Assembly: GCF_006739205.1 (NCBI RefSeq)
Contig: NZ_AP019720.1
Coordinates: forward strand, 1,860,001 to 1,924,000
Source: Streptococcus mutans
Lineage (GTDB): Bacteria; Bacillota; Bacilli; Lactobacillales; Streptococcaceae
Direction: 5' to 3'
Length of the DNA stretch: 64,000 nucleotides
Positions 54,262-62,949 of the stretch are shown here, piece after piece. Below the pieces are notes generated by a model that was not told where the DNA came from, did no database searches, and was given only the letters and a program-made list of their open reading frames with translations. The position numbers and the translations under genes are program-made. Position 1 is the first letter of the stretch; each line of letters starts with the position of its first letter.

Positions 54262-56565
54262 TTATTCTTTCAAAAGAGAATAAGGATTGATTTTTCTTAT
54301 TGGTCTTGCAAGAATAACGCTGATAATAAAATTAATGATAATAAGCATAAAAGCAAAAGCTAATAAGACAGCCAATGATACTTCAAAATGATTCTTATTA
54401 GCTCCTAGCATGCTCCAAACTGCATTATTCATTATCGGCACCAGATTAAGATCAATTATTGCAGAAAAGATTGCCGCTATTGAAATAATAGGAGTAAAAC
54501 TAAGAGCTAATTGCAAGATGAGCTGTCTATTTGACCAACCTAAGGCTTTATAAATACCAAATTCCTGTTTTCGAGTAGTAATTAGAGCATTGATAATGAT
54601 GTACATCACTAATAATATGACCAAAGCTGCGATAATGAAAATGATGACAGTGACTGACGAAACAATACCACCATACATTTTGCTGCTATTTGCTAAGAGC
54701 TGTTCATAGTTAACCGACGTCATATTTGGAAATTTCTCTTTGTATTTTTTAATCAGATCTTTCGCCGATGTCCCTTTTTTCAGATAAACATTAAGGCTTT
54801 TTGGCGTCGTTTGACTAATTTTTTGATATCCAACATCAGTTAGCTCACAAACGATTCCTTGGTTGTTTATACTTTGAATGTAGCCTGTCACAGTATAGTT
54901 ATAACTCCGGTTATCATTGGTAATTTTTATCTTACTGCCAATTTTATATTGCTTAGACAGAGCACTTCCAACGGCAACTTCATCGCTTTTTACGGGGTTT
55001 TTACCTTTATATACTATATTATTGTTAACACGTGAAAAGTCTTCAGATACAAAAGAAGTTATAGCACCATTTGCATAATTTAAGGAAACAGAAGTATAAC
55101 CCAAAACCTTTTTAACCTTATCATTATTTTGGAGAGTGGTTTTCAGTTGCTTTAGATCATCTTGGTTGTTAACGGTAAAGATTGCAGATGGCATCTCATC
55201 TGAAATAGTTTTTAAAAAATTGTCAGGTTTAAAATTGACATTATAAAGCAAGGTTCCCGAAAAGGCCAATAAGGTCATAATGCCAAAAGTCAGTATGAAA
55301 AGCAATACATTTTGCCCTAATGATGCAAAAATTTGTTTCAATATAAGTGAAAATTTAGCACTGAATTTAGACGTTGCCAATGGGAAATGATTTTTAGTTG
55401 TGCGTTTGTGATCAATTCCTCTGATAGCATTAATAGGCTCTAGCCTGCGAATTTTTCTAGCACAAAAATAAGTGCAAACTCCGGTGACTATAATCATAAT
55501 ACCTGTGCTGAGTAAAATAGCAGACCAATCAAAAACGGGTGTAAAGGAAAAGCCTGATTGGGTTGCCAAGAAATCAGCAATTGATGGCAGAACGGTATAA
55601 GAAATGAGAGTTCCAGCTATGCTGGCAAAGGCTGCTGTCAATATATAAGGGATAATTTCTGACATGATAATATTTGAACTGGTATATCCCGTGGCTTTTA
55701 AGACCCCCATATTAATCAGTTCATTTTCGATATGATTTCGAATTCGGAAACTGCTTAGAAATAAGCTAATTAAAAAGATAATAGATGCAATAACAATAAA
55801 AATAGCAATTAAAAGATTGGAAATCATAGACCGCGCTTGTTTGGTGGTTTTGCGATTATTGATAGTCAGCAGTGCTATTTTCTTGTCAGCAAGTAGTGAA
55901 CTGATACGTTTTTTTACAGTATCTAGATTAGCATTATTTTTTAATTTTACGGAATATTCAGCAACAAGATCGGATCTGTGTTTTGAAACTAGTGTTTTAT
56001 AAGTCTTCTTTGATAAGTAAGCGCCAATTAGATTTGTACCATAGTTCCCATACTCCATTTCGCTGACAGTGCCACCAACAGAAAAGGAATAGTTTCGCTT
56101 ACCTATAGAATAAGTCATCGTATTACCGGTAGAGAATCCTCCCAGCTTTGATACATATTCTGGGATATAAATAGTCTCTTTAGAATTTTTAACAGTATTG
56201 GATACATTCAGCAGATTGATATCTCTTTTGTCAGTAATCCTGTAAAAAACAGTGTTCATTTCAAAGTTCGTTCCGGCAAAGTCATGAATTGTTGCTTTTG
56301 AATATAGGCCTTCATGCCTTTCTGTGAGAATAATATCCTTTAAATTGTCTATTTCGTTTAACAGATTGTCATGATCCTGCGCAAGTGGAATAAGAATGTT
56401 GATATCTGCAGTTTTGAGCTTTTTGAATTGCTTATCATAAGCATCCGAATTTTGAGAATTAAGAACAAGGGCAATATTGATGATAAATGCTGCAATAAAT
56501 AGCATAATCCCGAAAGAAACATATTGTTTTTTATGTTTCCTAAGATTTTGAATAGCAAGTCTCAT
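54262..56565 (-). CDS. FtsX-family ABC permease, two FtsX domains
   Basis: A 767-residue permease with the same plan as the one at 49287-51608: first span, extracytoplasmic domain (about 40-245), three spans, a linker and span near 420, second extracytoplasmic domain (about 450-635) and three last spans. It starts one base after the stop of its ATPase gene. The two permeases are distant relatives and not a recent duplication by eye. The 225 bases below its stop hold no gene. Confidence 0.85.
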   Translation of the reverse strand: MRLAIQNLRKHKKQYVSFGIMLFIAAFIINIALVLNSQNSDAYDKQFKKLKTADINILIPLAQDHDNLLNEIDNLKDIILTERHEGLYSKATIHDFAGTNFEMNTVFYRITDKRDINLLNVSNTVKNSKETIYIPEYVSKLGGFSTGNTMTYSIGKRNYSFSVGGTVSEMEYGNYGTNLIGAYLSKKTYKTLVSKHRSDLVAEYSVKLKNNANLDTVKKRISSLLADKKIALLTINNRKTTKQARSMISNLLIAIFIVIASIIFLISLFLSSFRIRNHIENELINMGVLKATGYTSSNIIMSEIIPYILTAAFASIAGTLISYTVLPSIADFLATQSGFSFTPVFDWSAILLSTGIMIIVTGVCTYFCARKIRRLEPINAIRGIDHKRTTKNHFPLATSKFSAKFSLILKQIFASLGQNVLLFILTFGIMTLLAFSGTLLYNVNFKPDNFLKTISDEMPSAIFTVNNQDDLKQLKTTLQNNDKVKKVLGYTSVSLNYANGAITSFVSEDFSRVNNNIVYKGKNPVKSDEVAVGSALSKQYKIGSKIKITNDNRSYNYTVTGYIQSINNQGIVCELTDVGYQKISQTTPKSLNVYLKKGTSAKDLIKKYKEKFPNMTSVNYEQLLANSSKMYGGIVSSVTVIIFIIAALVILLVMYIIINALITTRKQEFGIYKALGWSNRQLILQLALSFTPIISIAAIFSAIIDLNLVPIMNNAVWSMLGANKNHFEVSLAVLLAFAFMLIIINFIISVILARPIRKINPYSLLKE

Positions 56566-56566
56566 T

Positions 56567-57325
56567 TTACCACCCCATTTCTAAGAGAAATGTTTCAAAT
56601 GTTGCTTTACGCTTAAGCGGGGCAGTATGATCATCAAGATTGCATTCACCAGATATTTGACCATCTTTTACATAAACAATGCGGTTCCCTCGAAGAGCAG
56701 ACTCTTTATCATGTGTAACCATGACAATACTCTGCCCTCTATTGTGCAGTGAAGAAAAAACATCAAGTACAGCTTTTGAATTGGCGGAATTTAAAGCCCC
56801 TGTTGGTTCATCTGCAAATAGTACATTAGGAGTATTAATGACTGCTCGAACAATGCCGGCTCGCTGTGCTTCACCACCCGAAATTAAAGATGGCAGCTTT
56901 TCTTGTGTCTGTTTAGGGAGATTAACCAGTGAAAAAAGTTCTTCGGCCCTCTTAACAACCTCTTTGCGGTGTTTACTTGTCAGTATTCCAGCCGTAATGA
57001 CATTATCCATCAGACTTAATTGATTCATTAAATAGATTTGCTGAAAGACAAACCCACATTGTTTCCTTCGAAATTTAGCAAGTTGATCGCTTGTTAATTG
57101 TGTTATATCCTCACCATCAAACATAATTTGTCCGGAATCTGGTTTATCCATACCTGAAAGAGAGTACATTAGAGTAGATTTACCTGCTCCTGAGGATCCC
57201 ATAATAACTGTAAAATCACCTTTATAGATATTAATATCTAAGTCGGAATAGATTGTTTGCATACTATCGCCTTTCCCAAAACATTTTTTTAAATGGCGAG
57301 CTGAGATAATAGTTTGTTTATCCAT
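56567..57325 (-). CDS. ABC transporter ATPase (MacB/BceA-like)
   Basis: A 252-residue ATPase: Walker A GSSGAGKST (about 43-51), Q-loop FQQIY, signature ISGGEAQR (about 147-154, an Ile in place of the usual Leu), Walker B VLFADEPTGALN and H-loop VTHDK. It leads the right-hand island operon. Upstream on the minus strand is TTGACA with TATACT 21 bases later, an unusually long spacer. Confidence 0.88.
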   Translation of the reverse strand: MDKQTIISARHLKKCFGKGDSMQTIYSDLDINIYKGDFTVIMGSSGAGKSTLMYSLSGMDKPDSGQIMFDGEDITQLTSDQLAKFRRKQCGFVFQQIYLMNQLSLMDNVITAGILTSKHRKEVVKRAEELFSLVNLPKQTQEKLPSLISGGEAQRAGIVRAVINTPNVLFADEPTGALNSANSKAVLDVFSSLHNRGQSIVMVTHDKESALRGNRIVYVKDGQISGECNLDDHTAPLKRKATFETFLLEMGW

Positions 57326-57936
57326 AATAAGAACCTACCTTTAATTTATAATAGCTTTTTGAGTATAACATTATATTAAGATGTAAACTGTCAAAATTTA
57401 TTGACTTTACTAATATTTTTCGCTACTTTCCGTTACATTTTGTGCTTTTAAGTGATGTAATAGAATGCAAGGTAAGTGATGAAATTAAAATATTATGAAA
57501 GATGACAAAGAGCAAAATGTCGTTGTATTAGGCGTTTTAAAGCATTTGCTACGTAACATAGCGGCAATTTAAAATGACAATAACGTTTTGCTTTTTTATA
57601 ATAATCGTCCTATCTGCTAAAATTCTCTTCAAGTTTAGGAGGTTAATGTTAATATTGCAAAAGCAATATAAAAATGAAGGTCATGACATAACCATAACGA
57701 TATAGTTTAGTTATGATGAGCTTTTTTCAATACAACGATTAGAATATAGATAAATCTATTTTTCAAGGTAAAAAATTTTTTAGCGCTGCAGATTTCAGGT
57801 TTATTACTTTTTATCATCGAGCAAAGTGAGCCCTAAACGAGACTTCCCGTCATGAAAAAAGTGGTAGAAACGTTAATGTTCCTGCCACTCGGAAGATTTG
57901 AGACCTTATACTTAACATGGAATTCCCTAGACATTT
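57326..57936. other. Right island edge without a convincing gene
   Basis: This 611-base AT-rich stretch holds the promoter region of the ABC operon, a 25-codon frame with no clear binding site (57495-57572), imperfect hairpins near 57508-57600 and 57690-57735, and the second copy of the dispersed element (57839-57922). No conserved gene is seen. Confidence 0.5.
57839..57922 (+). repeat. Dispersed intergenic hairpin element, copy 2
   Basis: Related to 15305-15386 as described there. In this copy the core stem AGTGGTAGAA/TTCCTGCCACT pairs with a G-U wobble where the other copy has a mismatch. It ends 15 bases before the right direct repeat. Confidence 0.5.
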
Positions 57937-58220
57937 GAAATCATTGCATTTTTTAGCAAACCTTGTTATAGTTTAACTATAAACTATACCTTAAAGGGAA
58001 GGTCAAGCTATTTGTGAAAAAAACGCAACAGTTATTAACAATTGGACAACTGGCTAAGTTTTCAGGTCTTCATGTCAAAGCATTACGTTATTATGAAAAA
58101 ATCGGAATTTTAAATCCGACTGCTATAGATAAACAAAATGGTTATCGCTATTATTCTTATGCTCACATTCCTTATGTGAACATGATTAAAATTTGTGCTA
58201 ATTATGGTCTGCCTTTAAAA
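57937..58220 (+). repeat. 284-bp direct repeat, right copy (control region and 5' end of intact zccR)
   Basis: Matches 40653-40936 (98% by eye). It includes the operator dyad (57967-57988), the AAGGGAAGG ribosome binding site and the first ~68 codons of zccR. Confidence 0.92.
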
Positions 58221-58808
58221 CAATTTACTCATTACATTTTAGATGATGGCAGCATTGATATGAATGCTATTTTAAAGGAAGCTCAGCTTAAAATTGAGGA
58301 AAAAGAAAGACAGCTGCAGTCTGATGAGCGCTATCTTCGCTTCTTTTCTGAGCAAATCAACTTCTCCCAAAAGCTTGATAAAACAACAAATCTGCATATT
58401 GAACAAGGAAATAAAGACTATTTTCTGCTGCCTTTTACAGGGGAAATGCTGTCAGCAAAATATTATGAAGCTGTTAGGTGTGCTCTGGCCGAGATTGAAA
58501 AATGTCAAATGACTTTTGATGACCGCGTTGGCTGTTATTTTAAGTATGATGATCAACAAGTAAACAGCTTTATTGCTATTAAAATCAAAGAATGTCAAGA
58601 AGATAAGACAAATTTTTTAAGTCTATGCCTCAATCATCGTCATATTCATGCTCAACACCTAACCAAAGACCGCATTCAACCAAAAATAAAAGAACTGCAT
58701 CAAAAGGAGTCTATCAATGAATTTTTAATCTTAGAAACCTTTGAAAGTCCTTATCAATTATCACAACCACATTTAGAAATGCAATACGTTGTTGATAATA
58801 AAAGGTAA
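58014..58808 (+). CDS. zccR: MerR-family regulator of the zinc exporter
   Basis: A 264-residue MerR-type activator. The GTG start lies 11 bases after AAGGGAAGG. Residues about 8-75 form the winged HTH (LTIGQLAKFSGLHVKALRYY and ILNPTAIDKQNGYRYYSY), then a coiled coil (about 85-120, KEAQLKIEEKERQLQSDERY) and a C-terminal effector part. In S. mutans this gene activates the neighbouring zccE in response to zinc. Here the island separates it from zccE by 17 kb, so it must act in trans on the operator copy left beside zccE. Confidence 0.85.
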   Translation: MKKTQQLLTIGQLAKFSGLHVKALRYYEKIGILNPTAIDKQNGYRYYSYAHIPYVNMIKICANYGLPLKQFTHYILDDGSIDMNAILKEAQLKIEEKERQLQSDERYLRFFSEQINFSQKLDKTTNLHIEQGNKDYFLLPFTGEMLSAKYYEAVRCALAEIEKCQMTFDDRVGCYFKYDDQQVNSFIAIKIKECQEDKTNFLSLCLNHRHIHAQHLTKDRIQPKIKELHQKESINEFLILETFESPYQLSQPHLEMQYVVDNKR

Positions 58809-58836
58809 ACATATAAATCTCAATAATAGAACTTGA

Positions 58837-58872
58837 AAAATCCTTCGTTTCTGGTTTACGAAGGGTTTTCTT
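58837..58872. terminator. Terminator after zccR
   Basis: Stem CCTTCGT/ACGAAGG with an 8-base loop and A/T runs on both sides. Confidence 0.65.
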
Positions 58873-58976
58873 ATCTTTTAATTTATAGTTTTCTCAAGCG
58901 TTTTTATTTATTCACATGAAAATGTAAGGAAATGTCCAAATACCGATCAAGACTTAAGTTTTAGCTCACTTATCCA

Positions 58977-60002
58977 TCACCAAATGCCTAAGAGATGTTG
59001 CATCCCAAGACTAACCAAGGTGATAACTATCCAGCAGGAAGCGCCAAGCACAATAGCCTGACCGCCGGTTTTAACCAGCTTAACAATATTAGTATTTAAG
59101 CCAATAGCTCCCATGGCCATGACAATACAAAACTTAGACAGAGTTTTCAAAGGAGTGAAGAAAATAGGATTGACTCCTAAAGCTGTTAAAATAGTTGTGA
59201 TAATAGAAGCCAAAATAAAGTAAAGAATAAACATAGGAAAGACCTTCTTTAATTTGACTGTATGTTGTTGATTTTTCCCTACTTTTTTAGTCTTATAAAC
59301 TTGATAAAAAGACAAACCTAAGGTAATAGGAATAATAGCCAATGTTCGTGTCAATTTAACAATGGTTGCTCCATCCAATGTGTTCGAATGATGCAGTCCA
59401 TCCCAAGCTGCTGCTGTTGCAGTAACGGATGAAGTATCATTGACTGCTGTTCCTGCAAAAAGGGCAAAGCCATGGTTGGACAAGCCAATCATATCTCCTA
59501 AGGTTGGAAAAATTAAAGCAGCTAAAATATTAAAAAGAAAAATCACTGAAATGGACTGGGCAATTTCATCACCATCTGCTTGAATAACAGGTGCTGTTGC
59601 TGCAATAGCGGAGCCGCCACAAATGGAAGAACCGACTCCAACCAAAGTTGCTGTATTGACATCCAGTTTGAACCATTTTTGTAATAGGAAAGCCAAAAGC
59701 AAGGAAGAACTAATCGTTGCTACGATAATGGGTAAGGATGTTTTGCCGACTGTTAAAACCTGTGACAAATTCAAGCCAAAACCGAGCAAAACAACGGCAA
59801 ATTGCAAAATATATTTAGACGTAAAAGCAATGCCAGCTTCTGTATGCTCACGATTTTTATAAAAAATAGCGAGCAACATTCCTAAAAAGATGGCAAAAAC
59901 CGGTGCCCCAACAAGAGGAAAACTTTGTCCTAAAAACCAAGCTGGCAGAGCAATTAAGAAACAGAGAACAAGTCCTGATAATTTTTGAAATTTAAGCGAC
60001 AT
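58977..60002 (-). CDS. YeiH/UPF0324-family membrane protein
   Basis: A 341-residue protein with nine to ten spans and the family block [20 protein letters not shown] (about 120-139) and [16 protein letters not shown] (about 183-198). YeiH-type proteins are putative anion/sulfonate-type exporters of uncertain substrate. It is divergent from a LysR gene, the usual partner arrangement, with a 104-base shared control region. Confidence 0.85.
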   Translation of the reverse strand: MSLKFQKLSGLVLCFLIALPAWFLGQSFPLVGAPVFAIFLGMLLAIFYKNREHTEAGIAFTSKYILQFAVVLLGFGLNLSQVLTVGKTSLPIIVATISSSLLLAFLLQKWFKLDVNTATLVGVGSSICGGSAIAATAPVIQADGDEIAQSISVIFLFNILAALIFPTLGDMIGLSNHGFALFAGTAVNDTSSVTATAAAWDGLHHSNTLDGATIVKLTRTLAIIPITLGLSFYQVYKTKKVGKNQQHTVKLKKVFPMFILYFILASIITTILTALGVNPIFFTPLKTLSKFCIVMAMGAIGLNTNIVKLVKTGGQAIVLGASCWIVITLVSLGMQHLLGIW

Positions 60003-60106
60003 TTCAATCTCCTTATCACTAAATGATGTTCTTATTATACTGATTTTACACCATAATGTAAAATTATGATTTATTATGATACAATAATAAAAAGGAATGC
60101 TATCTT

Positions 60107-60982
60107 ATGCTAGACTATCGTGTTAAGACTTTTATTAAAGTTTGTGAAACCTTGAATTTTACCAAAGCAGCTCAGGACTTACACATTACACAACCAGCAG
60201 TTACCAAACACATTAAGGCTTTGGAAGCTGAGTACGCTTGTTCTTTATTTCTTTTTAAAGGCAAGCAATGTCAAATGACTGCCGAAGGGCAGAAACTTTT
60301 TTTGATGCTGACATCCATGACTAATGATATTAAGCATTTTAAACAAAGAGTTCATGAAACAATAACTCAGCTGCACTTTGGTGCTACAATGACTATTGGA
60401 GAATACGTTCTGACAGAGTCCTTAGCTCAACTGATGATAAGTCATCCACGTTTAGAATTGAAAATGAGCATCGCTAACACTCAAAAATTACTGGGAGAAA
60501 TTGACCGAGGAGAGATTGACTTTGCTGTTATTGAAGGCTTCTTTTCTCAAGAACAATACGACAGTTCCATTTATAAACATGAACCTTTTATTGCAGTGGC
60601 TTCTCCTGCTTGTCCCCTGAAAAATCAAAAGCTAGGCTTAACTGACTTACTAGCAGAACCCTTAATCATTCGTGAAGAAGGGTCTGGCACGCGCGAAGTT
60701 TTAGATACTATTTTGAAAGAAAAAAACTTGGCTAAGTCAGATTTTCAAAAGGTCAGTGAAATCAGTAATTTAAACACGATTAAACAACTCGTTAGTCGTA
60801 ATTTAGGAATCTCCTTTTTCTATCGCAGTGTTGTTCAAAAGGAGCTGGAAGAAGGCAGTTTAATAGAATTAAAGTTGGAGGAGTTTCCCGTTTATCATGA
60901 TTTCACCTTTGTTTGGAATAAAAATAGTTTTTTTGAGGAAGAATATAAGGAAGTTTTGGATTTGATTAGGACTTATGCCTAA
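60107..60982 (+). CDS. LysR-family transcriptional regulator
   Basis: A 291-residue regulator. The N-terminal winged HTH is YRVKTFIKVCETLNFTKAAQ (about 4-23) with QPAVTKHIKALE; the C-terminal part (about 90-290) is a periplasmic-binding-like effector domain. It most likely controls the divergent YeiH-type gene; AT-rich dyads lie between them (about 60058-60085). The effector is unknown. Confidence 0.87.
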   Translation: MLDYRVKTFIKVCETLNFTKAAQDLHITQPAVTKHIKALEAEYACSLFLFKGKQCQMTAEGQKLFLMLTSMTNDIKHFKQRVHETITQLHFGATMTIGEYVLTESLAQLMISHPRLELKMSIANTQKLLGEIDRGEIDFAVIEGFFSQEQYDSSIYKHEPFIAVASPACPLKNQKLGLTDLLAEPLIIREEGSGTREVLDTILKEKNLAKSDFQKVSEISNLNTIKQLVSRNLGISFFYRSVVQKELEEGSLIELKLEEFPVYHDFTFVWNKNSFFEEEYKEVLDLIRTYA

Positions 60983-61050
60983 CAGATATAGCAATTCATC
61001 TATATATTACAACTATGTCGTGATATAATGATAATTACTAGGAGGGTAAT

Positions 61051-61704
61051 ATGAAGAAAAGAAAGATCCTTATTTTACTGACTTTATCAATGTCTCTGAT
61101 TTTAGTAGCTTGCCAATCGCATTCCAAGATTGATACGGATAAAATCCAAGAAAAAATCGCTAAGGAACATTCTAAATTTAAGAAAGAGCAAAGCGAAAGC
61201 TCCTCAAGCAACGCAAAAACAGAAAAGTCCACTGAAGCCCAAAACTCGGGTTCATCTAAAAAAGCTAAAGGACTTCCAAAAGACGCTAACCATGCTAAGA
61301 CAGACAAAATTTATGCTACAGGAGATGCCAAAGTTTACTACTCCAATGAAAACGATGGTTTTGAAGCTCAGATTTCAGACTTCAAAGGTTATAACCAAGA
61401 TAAGGTTAAAAAAATTTTAGGCAAGCCAGATAGTATTTCAACAGACCAAAATGCTATTCAAAATGGTTTTAAGGAAAAAGAATTAGAAAATATAAATGAG
61501 CTTATCAATAGTGGAAGCCTGACAGAAGAACAGGGCAAAGCTTTCTATGCTGTTGCTGTTGATCTAGCTCAAACTACTAAAATAAACAACAGCTCTCATT
61601 ACGTCTTATTTAGTTATCAAGGTGGCAAAGTACAGCTTATCTTTAATGGTGATAGCGACCTTTACTACATGACCCCAAATTCAAAATACCTTTATTTCAA
61701 ATAA
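61051..61704 (+). CDS. Putative lipoprotein (DUF4947-like)
   Basis: A 217-residue exported lipoprotein. The signal peptide KKRKILILLTLSMSLILVAC ends in a lipobox with Cys at about 22. A Lys/Ser/Glu-rich linker (about 25-75) follows, then a folded domain (about 85-217, containing KILGKPDSIS and VLFSYQGGKVQLIF) like small streptococcal proteins of DUF4947 type. AGGAGGG precedes the ATG. Function unknown. Confidence 0.75.
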   Translation: MKKRKILILLTLSMSLILVACQSHSKIDTDKIQEKIAKEHSKFKKEQSESSSSNAKTEKSTEAQNSGSSKKAKGLPKDANHAKTDKIYATGDAKVYYSNENDGFEAQISDFKGYNQDKVKKILGKPDSISTDQNAIQNGFKEKELENINELINSGSLTEEQGKAFYAVAVDLAQTTKINNSSHYVLFSYQGGKVQLIFNGDSDLYYMTPNSKYLYFK

Positions 61705-61722
61705 AAAATGCAGAGCCAAAAT

Positions 61723-61775
61723 AAGTGCTCTTAAACAGTTGCTTTTTTTGTCCAACTGTTTGAGGGCAGCACTGC
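61723..61775. repeat. Hairpin after the lipoprotein gene
   Basis: AAACAGTTG (61733-61741) and CAACTGTTT (61753-61761) form a perfect 9-bp stem, extended by GTGCTC/GAGGGCAGCAC. The T-run is in the loop, not after the stem, so it is not a classical terminator. Confidence 0.45.
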
Positions 61776-61873
61776 TCTTTAAGTAAAATCTGGCCATTTG
61801 TCAAGTCAAATGGGTGGGTGATTAAACCATAAGATCATATCACCAGTCAGAACCTAAAAGTCGCATAAATAAT

Positions 61874-61907
61874 AAACAGACCTGAAAAAATCATCTCAGG
61901 TCTGTTT
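61874..61907. terminator. Terminator after hemH
   Basis: A 12-bp perfect stem AAACAGACCTGA (61874-61885) / TCAGGTCTGTTT (61896-61907), just below the hemH stop. Confidence 0.7.
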
Positions 61908-61914
61908 AATTTTC

Positions 61915-62874
61915 TTACAATCTTTCTGAAATCAGTTCTGCCAATAACTGAATATGGGCAGGACTAGCATTTAAAGCTGGGATATAACGGTAAGCTTGTC
62001 CTCCAGCAGCCATAAAATGCTTACGATTGGTTATATCAATTTCTTCCAACGTTTCCAAACAATCAGCAGCAAAACCCGGACAAATAACAGCAAGCTTTTT
62101 CTTGCCTTGCTTAGGAAGCTGAATAAGGGTTTCATCGGTATAAGGACGCGTCCACTCCTCAGGTCCAAAACGTGATTGATAGGATACCTGCCATTGCTCC
62201 TCAGATAAGCCAGCAGCAACCGCAATTAATTGAGCTGTCTGCTGGCAGTGCTCTGTATAATAATCCCCTTCTATCACATATCTTTGCGGAATGCCATGAA
62301 AGGAAAAGAGCAGGTGCTCATTTTCCTGTAAGCGTATAGTCTGGGCCAGAGCTTGAATATAGGAAGGTCTTTCATAATAGTGATGAATAAAGTCAAAAGG
62401 AGGTATATCTTTTTTCTTTTTCAAAGATTGGGCAAAGGCGTCAAAAATGGCGGCCGTTGTTGTTGAGGAATATTGTGGAAAAAGTGGTAAAACAATCATT
62501 TTAGCTACTTTTTCCTTTAGAAATTCATCAACCACATCTGAAATAGAAGGCTTACTGTAAGCCATAGTAGCTCTAACTAAAACCCCATGTTCACTCTGAT
62601 CAAAATGAGCTTGTAGAGCTTTTTCTTGACCGATGGTATTGGCATAAAGAGGGGAACCTTCATTTGTCCAAACATGTTGGTAAAGAGGTTTTACTTTCCT
62701 GAGACGAAAGGGAAGGATAAAGCTATACAAGATAGGCTTCCATAAAAATTTAGGATAGTCAATAACTCGGGAATCCGCTAAAAAGGGTTTGAGAAATTTA
62801 CGAATGGCTGGCGCAGTTGGATACTCAGGTGTCCCTAAGTTAACCAGTAAAACGCCGATTTTTTGTTGAGACAT
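61915..62874 (-). CDS. hemH: Ferrochelatase
   Basis: A 319-residue enzyme that inserts iron into a porphyrin. It starts MSQQKIGVLLVNLGTPEYPT with the NLGTP family motif, has the metal-ligand His in LFSFHGIPQRY (about 194) and the Glu in CPGFAADCLETLEEI (about 270). No other haem genes lie nearby. Streptococci lack a full haem pathway, so the enzyme may act on scavenged porphyrin. The start is well placed by family alignment. Confidence 0.92.
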   Translation of the reverse strand: MSQQKIGVLLVNLGTPEYPTAPAIRKFLKPFLADSRVIDYPKFLWKPILYSFILPFRLRKVKPLYQHVWTNEGSPLYANTIGQEKALQAHFDQSEHGVLVRATMAYSKPSISDVVDEFLKEKVAKMIVLPLFPQYSSTTTAAIFDAFAQSLKKKKDIPPFDFIHHYYERPSYIQALAQTIRLQENEHLLFSFHGIPQRYVIEGDYYTEHCQQTAQLIAVAAGLSEEQWQVSYQSRFGPEEWTRPYTDETLIQLPKQGKKKLAVICPGFAADCLETLEEIDITNRKHFMAAGGQAYRYIPALNASPAHIQLLAELISERL

Positions 62875-62949
62875 AAGAGAATTTATCTTTCCTTGAATTT
62901 TCTAAAATAAGCATTTTTGATGAATCATCACCTTTACCAAGATTTCTTT

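Noticed and set aside
57646..57705. 19-codon frame with AGGAGG just upstream
   Set aside because: The spacing to the ATG is only three bases, the product is not hydrophobic or recognisable, and it overlaps a hairpin.
41048..57936. Prophage or conjugative element
   Set aside because: No integrase, terminase, relaxase, capsid or type IV secretion genes are seen.
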